Counted from the stretch's first letter, positions 1-6,538 are shown. The stretch is DNA of 7,811 bases from Candidatus Methylomirabilota bacterium (GCA_016208645.1 JACQXP010000365.1:1-7811), one strand, 5' to 3'. The notes: a model not told the origin generated them from the letters alone. Program-made: numbers and translations.

Positions 1-975
1 CGTGATCGCCTCGGGCCCGTTCATCAACCGGTGGACCTCGGCCTGGGCCAGCACCGGGATGCGCCGGATGGCCCCCTGCATGATCTCGTCGAACAGCTCC
101 CAGTCAGGGTTGAGCAACTGTCGATTGAACTCCCAGGGCACACCTTCCACCGACCAGGCCTTGGGATTCCGTTCGAAGCCGCCGATGAGAAACCCGCGCA
201 CTTCCTCCAGGGCGTAGAACATGTTCCGTGGGTCGCGCAGGACCGGGCTGTCCCTGGGCAGCTCGTGCCCGGCGATCGGCCTGGTGGTCATGTGCTGGTG
301 CATCAGGGGCACCATCGGCAGATGCACGCCGACCATGGCCCCGATCTGCGGGGCCCACATCCCGGCAGCGTTGACGACGATCTCGGTCTTAACGGGCCCG
401 TGATCGGTGAGGACCCGCGTGACCGAGCCGGTCGGCGACAGGTCAATGCCGGTCACCCGCACCCCGGTCTGGATGGCCGCGCCCATCTGCCTGGCGCGCC
501 GGGCCAGCTCCGTGGTCATGCCGTAGGGATCCAGGTGGCCGTCGCCGGGGATGTAGAGGGCGCCGTAGAGGTCCTTGCCGCTCATGTGGGGGTACAGCCG
601 CCGGGCCTCGGTGGGGGAGATCATCTCGACGTCCATCCCCAGCGCCTTGGCCTGGCTGATCTGTCGCTGGAGGGACTTGAAGTGGTCCGGGCTGGAGGCC
701 ACGCGCAGGCTGCCGACCTGATTCCAGCCGGCCTGCTCGCCCGCCTCGGCCTGGAGCTGGCGATACAGGCTGACGCTGTACAGCCGCATGCGCATGATCG
801 TCGGCGAGGTGTGGAACTGGGTGACCAGGCCGGCGGCGTGCCAGGTCGAGCCGCTGGTCAGCTCGCCCTTGTCAACCAGGAGGATATCCGTCCAGCCCAT
901 CTTGGCCAGATGGTACGCGATGCTGCACCCCGCAATGCCGCCACCGATGATGACGACCCGGGCGTGATCTCGCAT
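1..975 (-). CDS. FAD-dependent sarcosine/dimethylglycine dehydrogenase-like oxidoreductase (3' end outside window)
   Basis: The 325 visible residues are the N-terminal half of a DAO-family flavoprotein that oxidatively demethylates or oxidises small secondary or tertiary amines such as sarcosine or dimethylglycine. Residues 7-20 (VVIIGGGIAGCSIA) form the dinucleotide-binding fold, and D35 ends the next strand. The motif SGSTWHAAGL at 41-50 matches the mitochondrial SARDH/DMGDH signature whose His (here H46) covalently binds FAD. The stretch DGHLDP near residue 145 is also typical of this family. Family members are often about 800 residues with a C-terminal GcvT-like folate domain; whether one is present cannot be seen because the frame runs off the left edge. 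The ATG is supported by a strong AGGGGGG site just upstream. An in-frame GTG five codons earlier fits that site less well. The exact substrate is unknown. Confidence 0.9.
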   Translation of the reverse strand, partial: MRDHARVVIIGGGIAGCSIAYHLAKMGWTDILLVDKGELTSGSTWHAAGLVTQFHTSPTIMRMRLYSVSLYRQLQAEAGEQAGWNQVGSLRVASSPDHFKSLQRQISQAKALGMDVEMISPTEARRLYPHMSGKDLYGALYIPGDGHLDPYGMTTELARRARQMGAAIQTGVRVTGIDLSPTGSVTRVLTDHGPVKTEIVVNAAGMWAPQIGAMVGVHLPMVPLMHQHMTTRPIAGHELPRDSPVLRDPRNMFYALEEVRGFLIGGFERNPKAWSVEGVPWEFNRQLLNPDWELFDEIMQGAIRRIPVLAQAEVHRLMNGPEAIT

Positions 976-1014
976 GCCGCCCCCCCTGGGCACACTCTCT
1001 ATCCCGGACCATTC

Positions 1015-1028
1015 GCGAACATGTTCGC
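1015..1028. repeat. Perfect 14-bp palindrome upstream of the dehydrogenase gene
   Basis: GCGAACATGTTCGC is its own reverse complement. It lies 40-53 bp upstream of the dehydrogenase start codon, where a repressor or activator site would sit. No convincing -35/-10 pair was found around it, so a role as an operator is only inferred. It is also embedded in a copy of the dispersed CCCGC/ATTATT-type motif described in the findings, so it may instead belong to a repeat. Confidence 0.45.
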
Positions 1029-1042
1029 AAATAATCGCGGGG

Positions 1043-1191
1043 AATGACCAAATCCCAATGGCCAATGATCAATTGCGGATGGCAGTTCTGTGACGCCCCT
1101 TGACGGCGCGCCGGGGACCCAGCCGAGGGGATAAGGCAGTCCGGCTCGGCTGGGTGCGCCCACCATCATTGGTCATTGGAAATTGGTCATT
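1043..1191. repeat. Structured inverted-repeat element with 27-bp arms and an internal 11-bp hairpin
   Basis: The outer arms (1043-1069 and 1165-1191) are inverted copies matching at 24 of 27 positions. They are built from short AATGACCAATG-like units. Inside lies a perfect 11-bp stem, ACCCAGCCGAG at 1117-1127 pairing with CTCGGCTGGGT at 1145-1155, with a 17-nt loop. It occupies most of the spacer between the end of the cysteine-synthase-like gene and the start of the dehydrogenase gene. The minus-strand hairpin is followed by TCCCCGG rather than a T-run, so it is not a standard intrinsic terminator. A MITE-like or REP-like element fits the layout, but no target duplication was recognised. 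Confidence 0.65.
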
Positions 1192-1259
1192 GGTCATTTG
1201 ATCCGGAGAATTCACGGGTCCATTCGTGAATAATGCGGGGTAATGGCTCGACGGTCGGC

Positions 1260-2225
1260 TCACGTCCACAGGTCCGTGCTCAGGTATTTCAGTCCCGAAT
1301 CGCACATGCTGACCACGACCGTCTTGCCCTGGCAGGATCCCCGGAGCAATTGCACGGCGGCGGCGGCGTTTGCCCCCGACGAAAAGCCGGCGAAAATGCC
1401 CTCCTCCCGCGCCAGCCGCCGCGCCCAGGCAATGGCCTCCTCGTCGGCCACCTTCACATAGCCGTCAATGTGCTCGGGCCGGAGCAGGGGCAGCTCGGGC
1501 ATGGAGTACCCGCCGCCCTGGATGCGGTGGCCCGGATGGGTGACGGGCTCACCCGCCAGGGCGGCCGCGCCCTCGGGCTCCACCACATAGCAGCGAATGA
1601 GCGGGTTGAATTCCTTGAAGGCGGCGGCGCATCCCGCAAAGCTGCCGCCCGTCCCGACGAAGTCGCAGAACGCGTCAATGGCTCCCCCGGATTGCCGCAG
1701 GATCTCCGGACCGGTGTGCAGATAGTGCGCGCGAAAATTCCCCGCCAGCCGGAACTGGTCGGCGCGAAAGGCGCGCCGCTCTGCGACGATCCGCTGGGTT
1801 GCCTCCTCCACCCGCTGCAAATCTTCGCCGGATACCTGTCCCGGTTTGGAGTCCGGCATCTGGTCCACCAGCACGACCTCCGCCCCCAGGGCCGACATCA
1901 TGCGGGCCCGTTCCGCGGAATTCCCCCGCGACATGACGGCGACGAAGGGATACCCCTTGACACCGCACACGATGGCCAGGCCGGTGCCCGTATTGCCGCT
2001 GGTCAGCTCCACCACCGTCTGGCCGGGCCGGAGCAGCCCCTGCCCCTCTGCATCCTCGATGATCTGGCGGGCGATCCGATCTTTCTTGGAGAAGCCGGGA
2101 TTGAGGTAGTCCAGCTTGGCCAGGATGGCGCCGTCCATCCCGCGAGTGAGTCTGGCCAGCCGGACCAGCGGCGTCTCGCCGATTGCCTCGATTGCCGAGC
2201 CAAGCGCGCGTTCGTTCCTGTTCAT
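1260..2225 (-). CDS. PLP-dependent cysteine synthase family enzyme
   Basis: This 321-residue fold-type II PLP enzyme has the length and motif order of CysK/CysM-type O-acetylserine sulfhydrylases, which make cysteine from an activated serine and sulfide in the cytosol. Visible landmarks are NPGFSKKDR at 42-50 with the expected PLP lysine K48, the substrate-binding loop TSGNTG at 75-80, the phosphate-binding GTGGS at 191-195, SSGAN at 282-286, and the C-terminal cofactor contact DSGLKYLST at 309-317. The substrate loop GTGLA differs from the typical GIALA of CysK. The enzyme could therefore be a divergent cysteine synthase, a cystathionine beta-synthase-like enzyme or another beta-replacement enzyme. 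The start is the first usual start codon that keeps the whole conserved domain. Its Shine-Dalgarno site is weak (CCGGGA), which fits translation within an operon, 94 bp after the DUF2207 gene. Confidence 0.87.
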   Translation of the reverse strand: MNRNERALGSAIEAIGETPLVRLARLTRGMDGAILAKLDYLNPGFSKKDRIARQIIEDAEGQGLLRPGQTVVELTSGNTGTGLAIVCGVKGYPFVAVMSRGNSAERARMMSALGAEVVLVDQMPDSKPGQVSGEDLQRVEEATQRIVAERRAFRADQFRLAGNFRAHYLHTGPEILRQSGGAIDAFCDFVGTGGSFAGCAAAFKEFNPLIRCYVVEPEGAAALAGEPVTHPGHRIQGGGYSMPELPLLRPEHIDGYVKVADEEAIAWARRLAREEGIFAGFSSGANAAAAVQLLRGSCQGKTVVVSMCDSGLKYLSTDLWT

Positions 2226-2319
2226 ATCCCGGTGTTGCTCAACCGAGCGTGTGCGGGTGCCCGAGGCGAGTTCATGCAGGGATGCAGGCCTGTCCCCGCA
2301 TTCTTTGGTTTCGGCCGGG

Positions 2320-4056
2320 TCAGAACCCGCCGCCGCCACCCCCGCCAGAGCCCCCGCCGGATGACCCGCCGCCAGAACCCCCGTTGCCGAAGCCGGATCC
2401 CCCGGAACTGCGTGGAGCTGAGGCCATGGCATCCGCGGTGTGGGAAGACATCTGTCCGAGATCGGAAACAAGGGAACGAGAGTCGAATGTCCCGACCTCC
2501 CCACCACGATACCATTCCGGCGGCTGACGGTAGATACCCTCGAACGCCCTGGCCCAGTTCTTCTCCACCCCCAGCGCCATGGCATAGGGGAGATACTTTT
2601 CGAACATCTCCGGAGTCTTCGCCACGCGTTGCAGGCGGTCGCCCTCCACCCGCGTCAGGAACTCCTCGAATCCCAGCACGCCTTCCAGGGCGCGGGTGCC
2701 ACGAAACGTCCGGGCCGGCATCACCCACCCAAAGCCGATGGTGATGGCGGCGCTGAGGACGGCCGCGGCGATGGCGCTGAGCAAGGCGATGCCCAGGCTC
2801 GCGCTGAGCAGGCCACCACCCAGGCCGAGGATGAGCCCCACCGCGACGCCGGCGACGATGTAGCCCTGCTTTACCTTGTCGGGCCGCCGCGCGTAGTAGC
2901 CCCGCTGGAGCAGGCGGGTGAAGATCTGGTCCCGGATGCCGGGCAGATGCTTGTAGAAGGTGTGTTCCAGATCCGAGGAATCCACGGAATCGCGGGTCCC
3001 CCCGCCGAACAGGGACTGCAAGAGTGCCCGCTCATGCGGCTGCAGCGTGCCCCACTCGGACGTTGGCTTTCGCTTGCTGAAGACATATTCCTTCCGGGTC
3101 AGGAGCCCCAGGAGTTTTTTCTCCTGGCTCTCCTGGATTTGCAGGTAGCCCCGCACCGCCAGGTCAATCAGCGTGGCGGTGACGTCGCGCATGTCCGGCG
3201 AGTTATCCACCAGGGTCCCCAGCTCGGCCGGGGTCAGTTCCTCGGGCGGGGCATACTGTGGGGCGATGGACCGGCGCCGCGGGTCGCGCCCCCGGGCGTA
3301 CCAGAGGCCGAACATCACGACAAAGATGCCCAGGGGAATACCGAACAGCCAGTTGCTGCGCAGAAAGAAGCCGACCTGGGCCAGCGGGCCAGGCCGGTGG
3401 ACGAGGCCCGGATCCCACCCCACCGCCACCGTCAGCCCCTCACGAAAATTCAGGCGACGCAGGGTCCGGACGCTGACCTCGCCCTGGCCCAGGTCCACGC
3501 GGGCCGCCTGTTCCCGTGACCCGTAGACGCCGGTGAAGGCCACGGCACGCAAGCCGGTAATCCCCGCAGGCAGTTGAATGTGGGCGCTGGCGGCTCGGAT
3601 GGGGGCCTGCCACTCGTCGCCGGTGACGTTCCAGTAGAGCTCGTCGTGTTCCTCGAAAAACCTCAGGCCATTTTCCACCCGATAGCGAAGGATCACCGTG
3701 CGGGTGGCATCTTTGGCACCGGGCACCCAGACCTTGAACTTCCGGTAGTGACGTTCGCGGCTCTGCTCGTAGCGCAGGGAGTTGCCCGCCTGGTCCGTGA
3801 TGGTCCGCAGGCGCAGGAGCAGCGTGTAATTCAGGCCCTGGGGTGTGCGGTATTCGACCGGGATCGTACGGTAGATCCCGTTCCAGCTCCCGGTGAAGCG
3901 CGGGCGAATGATTTCGGTGACGTCGATCGTCCCGTCGGGGTTGACGGTGATGGCAGCCTCGAAGCTCTCGATGGTGAGCGACCGGGCGTCAACACAGGCC
4001 GGCCACGCCGCCACGAGCAGAAGGCACCCCAGAAAAAGACACACGCGCCGGTGCAT
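2320..4056 (-). CDS. DUF2207 family membrane protein with Gly-rich C-terminal tail
   Basis: The 578-residue protein begins with a signal peptide (basic MHRR, hydrophobic core to about residue 20, likely cut near VDA-RS at 25). It continues with the extracytoplasmic beta-rich DUF2207 domain at about 27-215, containing the family-typical NPDGTIDVTEII and GSWNGIYRTIP. A membrane helix follows at about 237-254, then RGRDP and a cytoplasmic helical segment at about 270-395, then one long or two short membrane helices at about 399-447. A soluble segment precedes a very Gly/Ser-rich tail (about 551-578). Such tails are common in this family and in TPM-domain relatives. The ATG is set by AGGGAG 6 nt upstream and by the signal peptide; an in-frame start 20 codons earlier would overlap lemA and bury the signal sequence. 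It lies 19 bp after lemA, a known conserved pairing. The biochemical role is unknown. Confidence 0.88.
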   Translation of the reverse strand: MHRRVCLFLGCLLLVAAWPACVDARSLTIESFEAAITVNPDGTIDVTEIIRPRFTGSWNGIYRTIPVEYRTPQGLNYTLLLRLRTITDQAGNSLRYEQSRERHYRKFKVWVPGAKDATRTVILRYRVENGLRFFEEHDELYWNVTGDEWQAPIRAASAHIQLPAGITGLRAVAFTGVYGSREQAARVDLGQGEVSVRTLRRLNFREGLTVAVGWDPGLVHRPGPLAQVGFFLRSNWLFGIPLGIFVVMFGLWYARGRDPRRRSIAPQYAPPEELTPAELGTLVDNSPDMRDVTATLIDLAVRGYLQIQESQEKKLLGLLTRKEYVFSKRKPTSEWGTLQPHERALLQSLFGGGTRDSVDSSDLEHTFYKHLPGIRDQIFTRLLQRGYYARRPDKVKQGYIVAGVAVGLILGLGGGLLSASLGIALLSAIAAAVLSAAITIGFGWVMPARTFRGTRALEGVLGFEEFLTRVEGDRLQRVAKTPEMFEKYLPYAMALGVEKNWARAFEGIYRQPPEWYRGGEVGTFDSRSLVSDLGQMSSHTADAMASAPRSSGGSGFGNGGSGGGSSGGGSGGGGGGGF

Positions 4057-4075
4057 GGCCAGCTCCCTGGAGCGG

Positions 4076-4636
4076 CTAGCGGCCGCCGGGTCCGAAGCGC
4101 ACCTGGGGCGCTTCACGCTCGGCCGGAGACGTCAGCTCGAAGAACTCGCGCGGCTGGAAGGCGAACATGTTGGCGATGAGGTTCGAGGGAAACTGGGCGA
4201 TCCGGGTATTGAGGTCGCGGACGACCGCGTTGTAGTAGCGTCGCGCGTTCTGGATGGCATCTTCGATCTGGCTCAGGGTGGCCTGCAACTGGGTGAAGCT
4301 CTCCACGGCCCGGAGCTGGGGATACGCCTCGGCCAGGGCGAAGAGCGACTTCAGCGCCTGGGTGAGCTGGCCCTCGGCCTCGGCCCTGGCGGCCGGGCTC
4401 TGGGCGCCCATGGCGCGGGAGCGGGCGGTGACCACCGAATCCAGCGTCTCCCGCTCGTGGCCGGCATAGCCCTTGACGGTCTCGACCACATTGGGAACAA
4501 GGTCGTGGCGGCGTTTGAGCTGGACGTCAACGTCGGCCCACGCGTTGTCGCATTGCAGTCGCAGCCGGACGAGAGCGTTGTAGATCGTGATGACTGCCAG
4601 AACCAGGACGGCAAAAGCGATGAGGTAGATCCACAC
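4076..4636 (-). CDS. lemA: LemA family protein
   Basis: The 186-residue protein has the full LemA layout. A single N-terminal membrane helix (about residues 3-20) is followed by a long helical bundle. Family hallmarks are visible: YNALVRLRLQCDNAWADVDVQLKRR at about 19-43 (quoted in part: NAWADVDVQLKRRHDLVPN), then VETVKGYAGHE at 51-61, SFTQLQATLSQIEDAIQNAR at 113-132, YYNAVVRDLNTRIAQFPSNL at 134-153, and the terminal FQPREFFE at 160-167. The N-terminus is expected outside and the bundle inside the cytoplasm. LemA function is not firmly established in bacteria. The start is GTG, chosen because AGGGGGTG lies at normal spacing before it and the membrane helix begins immediately. It heads the transcript with the DUF2207 gene. 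Confidence 0.92.
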   Translation of the reverse strand: MWIYLIAFAVLVLAVITIYNALVRLRLQCDNAWADVDVQLKRRHDLVPNVVETVKGYAGHERETLDSVVTARSRAMGAQSPAARAEAEGQLTQALKSLFALAEAYPQLRAVESFTQLQATLSQIEDAIQNARRYYNAVVRDLNTRIAQFPSNLIANMFAFQPREFFELTSPAEREAPQVRFGPGGR

Positions 4637-4949
4637 GATCGCACCCCCTGTCGAAGGCTGGACCCCCGGTGGTCTCCCCCGGGCCGGAGCGACTATACCT
4701 GGCGCCTGCCACTATGTAAAGTTCCCGAGCACCGATCACCCGCACGACGCCTTGCGAGGATCCGGGTCGCCATTCCGCGGGGAGGGCTTGCCGCACCCTC
4801 CCGCCTCGCCGCCTCGCGCCATGTCCGGTGAGGGTGACAACCCGGAGGTCATAGCAGAGGTTCGCCGTTGACTGTGATAAAAGTGAGCGGAGACGGGAGG
4901 CCGCCGCGCTTCCCTCTGCCCGGCACGGCCCACAGAGGAGGATGGACCG
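4637..4949. other. Divergent intergenic region between lemA and the 341-aa gene
   Basis: This 313-bp stretch holds the lemA promoter on the minus strand and the 5' flank of the plus-strand gene, whose ribosome site GAGGAGG ends 8 nt before its ATG. For the plus-strand gene only weak promoter matches are visible: an extended-type TGTGATAAA near 4873-4881 without a good -35. A TTGACT nearby has no partner at the right distance. The rest is GC-rich with no convincing small gene or RNA. Confidence 0.6.
4692..4720 (-). promoter_or_regulatory. Sigma70-type promoter of lemA-DUF2207
   Basis: On the minus strand the -35 is TTTACA (4715-4720) and the -10 is TATAGT (4692-4697), separated by exactly 17 bp. 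Each hexamer matches the consensus at five of six positions. The expected start of transcription near 4685 would give a leader of about 50 nt before the lemA GTG. No operator-like repeat overlaps it, so housekeeping expression is the simple reading. Confidence 0.75.
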
Positions 4950-5975
4950 ATGATGGTAACCAGCGGGGCCGAACTCGATGTTCTCCGGGAGCGACTCACC
5001 GCCGACCAGCGCGCCGTCCTGAACGCGATCTGGGACCATTACCTCGCCCACAACCAGTGGGTCCCTCGCCGCCTGGTCCATCAGCGCTTCGGCAAGACCG
5101 CCGTGCTCTCGATCCTCCAACAGCTCGGGGAGAACATCATCTGCGAAGCCCGGGACGACGGGAAGGATCACTATCGGTTGACCTTCCTGGGGGTCCTGCT
5201 CACCGATCAGGGAGAGGAATCAGAGGGTCTCCTGGTCCGATACCTGGAGTACGTTCGGGACCGGTGCAAGACCGATCCCAGCCTGGAGTGGGTGGGCAGC
5301 CAGGAGGTGGAGGCGGCCCTGGGCCTGACCGCACCTCGATCGCGCCTGTTACGCCAGCTCATCCGGCTGAGTCACTGGTGGGGCGGCGGCAGCGGGTTCG
5401 GAGATCAGGAGTGGACCGTCGGCGTGCCGGCTGACGTGGATGATCTGTTCCCGGAATCAGATCTGCGCAGCTATGTCCGGGAGCACGTCCTCACACACTT
5501 CCCCCCGGGGACGCCTTCCTGGAGCGCCGAGAAGCCTCGCGGGCAGTTCTGGTTCATCCGCGACCCCGACCTGCAACGTCAGCTTGCGGCGAACTGGCGC
5601 GAGGCCCAGGACGTCTACCAGGTGCGAGGCTGGAAGAGCTGCGTGGTCCTCTGCGGCGGGATCCTCGAGGCAGTCCTCCTGGAAGCCCTGGCTCGCGAAT
5701 CCTCCGCCTGTGGCGGCCAGGTGATCTCCGCAGAGACCAGCCAGCGGGACCTGGGGGATCTGGTGAACGCGGCCAGGGATCGGGGGCTCCTCGGCACGAG
5801 CCTCCCTCCGCTCGGCCAGGCCCTGCAGGATTTCCCGCATCTCATCCACCCAGGGTTCCCGACGGGCGAGCAGGTCGAAGTGACCCGGGATGAGGGCGAG
5901 GCCGCGCTGATTGCGGTCCGGATGTGCCTCCGCCAGATTGCCGCCTCCCAGAACGCTCAAGCGAAGAAGAGCTGA
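4950..5975 (+). CDS. Uncharacterised protein with N-terminal winged-helix-like region and C-terminal HEPN-like region
   Basis: I do not recognise a named family for this 341-residue soluble protein. Residues about 16-90 look like a winged-helix domain (TADQRAVLNAIWDHY, a basic helix, then HYRLTFLGVLLT). Residues about 92-160 may be a second small helical domain. The C-terminal third (about 212-332) follows the pattern of HEPN/abortive-infection-type bundles: YQVRGWKSCVVLCGGILEAV at 223-242, a linker DLGDLVNAARDRGLLG, then LQDFPHLIHPG at 292-302 and a final helix. HEPN relatives usually read RNxxHP at the last motif; here the Arg-Asn is replaced by Pro-His, so RNase activity is doubtful. GAGGAGG 8 nt upstream supports this ATG; a second ATG follows directly. 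It stands alone, just upstream of two toxin-antitoxin loci. Confidence 0.8.
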   Translation: MMVTSGAELDVLRERLTADQRAVLNAIWDHYLAHNQWVPRRLVHQRFGKTAVLSILQQLGENIICEARDDGKDHYRLTFLGVLLTDQGEESEGLLVRYLEYVRDRCKTDPSLEWVGSQEVEAALGLTAPRSRLLRQLIRLSHWWGGGSGFGDQEWTVGVPADVDDLFPESDLRSYVREHVLTHFPPGTPSWSAEKPRGQFWFIRDPDLQRQLAANWREAQDVYQVRGWKSCVVLCGGILEAVLLEALARESSACGGQVISAETSQRDLGDLVNAARDRGLLGTSLPPLGQALQDFPHLIHPGFPTGEQVEVTRDEGEAALIAVRMCLRQIAASQNAQAKKS

Positions 5976-6096
5976 CCCGTCCTCACCGCGGATAGCGCCC
6001 GCCATGTCGTTCCCCGTGCGCGGCCAGCATGCCCCGGTCCAGGGCTCCCCACCACCTGGCCGCGCCTGGCTTCCAAGTGCGGGTCAATCGGGCTGC

Positions 6097-6125
6097 TTGA
6101 CATATTACGCGGGACGTAATACCCT
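6097..6125 (+). promoter_or_regulatory. higBA-type promoter
   Basis: A consensus -35 TTGACA (6097-6102) is followed after 17 bp by a poor -10, TACCCT (6120-6125). The 17-bp spacer is almost entirely filled by the inverted repeat annotated separately, an arrangement expected of an antitoxin-repressed promoter. The predicted transcription start lies at or within a base or two of the A of the ATG at 6132, so the first mRNA codon may be leaderless. Confidence 0.6.
6103..6121. promoter_or_regulatory. Predicted HigA operator (inverted repeat)
   Basis: TATTACG (6103-6109) and CGTAATA (6115-6121) form a perfect 7-bp inverted repeat with a 5-nt centre. It lies between -35 and -10. A second short palindrome, TACGCGTA (6125-6132), runs into the first ATG and repeats the TACGCG half-site. 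HigA-family proteins bind such repeats at their own promoters, so autorepression by the HigA encoded just downstream is the likely role. Confidence 0.65.
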
Positions 6126-6131
6126 ACGCGT

Positions 6132-6197
6132 ATGATCAAGTCCTTCAAGCGCAAGGACGCCGAGTCTCTATTCCACTCACTGAGGAGCGAGCCGTGA
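6132..6197 (+). pseudogene. higB: HigB toxin remnant (about 14 original codons left)
   Basis: The 21-residue reading frame starts MIKSFKRKDAESLF, matching the N-terminus of RelE/ParE-fold HigB toxins, which usually begin MIKSF.dKet..lF and run to about 90-100 residues. It then ends HSLRSEP and a stop that overlaps the higA start in GTGA. About 70 codons, including all residues of the mRNA-cleaving fold, are absent, and only 62 bp separate this ATG from higA. In another frame the sequence before higA reads CAC TGA, consistent with the common His-stop ending of HigB. An internal deletion joining the two ends out of frame would explain this. The remnant cannot be a toxin but may act as a leader coupling translation to higA. 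Confidence 0.7.
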
Positions 6198-6493
6198 CCA
6201 AGAAGCTGCTGGACCCCATTCCACCAGGGGAGATCTTGCTCGAGGAATTCATGAAGCCCCTGGGCATCAGCATCAACGGGCTGGCCCGAGATATTGACGT
6301 TCCGCCGAACCGTATCAGCGAGATCGTCAGCGGCAAGCGGGCGATTACGGCGGATACCGCACTCCGGCTCGGGAAGTACTTCGGTGTTTCGCCCGAGGTC
6401 TGGCTTGACTTGCAGACGGACTACGACCTCCGCGTGATGCAGCGGACCACCTGGCCCAAGATCGAGCCGAAGATTCGCGTGCGCGCCGCCTAA
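6194..6493 (+). CDS. higA: HigA-family antitoxin (XRE-type transcriptional regulator)
   Basis: The 99-residue protein is a textbook HigA antidote. PIPPGEILLEEFMKPLGIS opens the protein, and the helix-turn-helix spans about 22-62 with the family-typical VPPNRISEIVSGKRAITADT at 37-56 and LRLGKYFGVSPEVWLDLQ at 57-74, then DYDLR at 77-81. Such proteins neutralise HigB and repress their own promoter as dimers. Length and motifs are complete. Translation starts at GTG, with AGGAG 6 nt upstream and a 4-nt overlap with the stop of the truncated HigB frame. Because the cognate toxin is gone, this is an orphan antitoxin. It may survive as a repressor, or as an anti-toxin against a related HigB elsewhere in the genome. 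Confidence 0.93.
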   Translation: MTKKLLDPIPPGEILLEEFMKPLGISINGLARDIDVPPNRISEIVSGKRAITADTALRLGKYFGVSPEVWLDLQTDYDLRVMQRTTWPKIEPKIRVRAA

Positions 6494-6538
6494 CCCGCTT
6501 CATTAGCGAAGCATCGACTCTCCTGAATAGTGCGGGTT
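6492..6538. repeat. Inverted repeat at the higA stop codon
   Basis: AACCCGC (6492-6498) pairs perfectly with GCGGGTT (6532-6538), and the first arm includes the last two bases of the higA stop codon. Inside, TCATTAGCGAA and CTGAATAG resemble the motif seen twice in the 976-1259 spacer. No T-run follows, so a standard intrinsic terminator is not supported. A REP-like element is the better description. Confidence 0.45.

Noticed and set aside
31..1047. Long plus-strand open frame of 338 codons
   Set aside because: It is antisense to the dehydrogenase, whose minus-strand product has clear FAD-binding motifs. The plus-strand translation is His/Gly/Pro-rich and without domain signals.
1117..1155. 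Strong hairpin as an intrinsic terminator of the cysteine-synthase-like transcript
   Set aside because: No T-run follows the stem on either strand, and the loop is long. It is better described as part of a repeat element.
1069..1305. Minus-strand open frame with MTNDQFPMTND
   Set aside because: It is the translation of the AATGACCAATG-type repeat units, not a protein gene.
1233..2744. Long plus-strand open frame of 503 codons
   Set aside because: It lies antisense to the cysteine-synthase-like gene and the end of the DUF2207 gene. It is explained by high GC codon use on the other strand.
2440..3519. Plus-strand open frame of 359 codons
   Set aside because: It is antisense to the DUF2207 gene and shows no motifs.
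4868..4896. TTGACT as -35 of a promoter for the 341-aa gene
   Set aside because: The bases 16-18 bp downstream (around AGACGG) do not resemble a -10.
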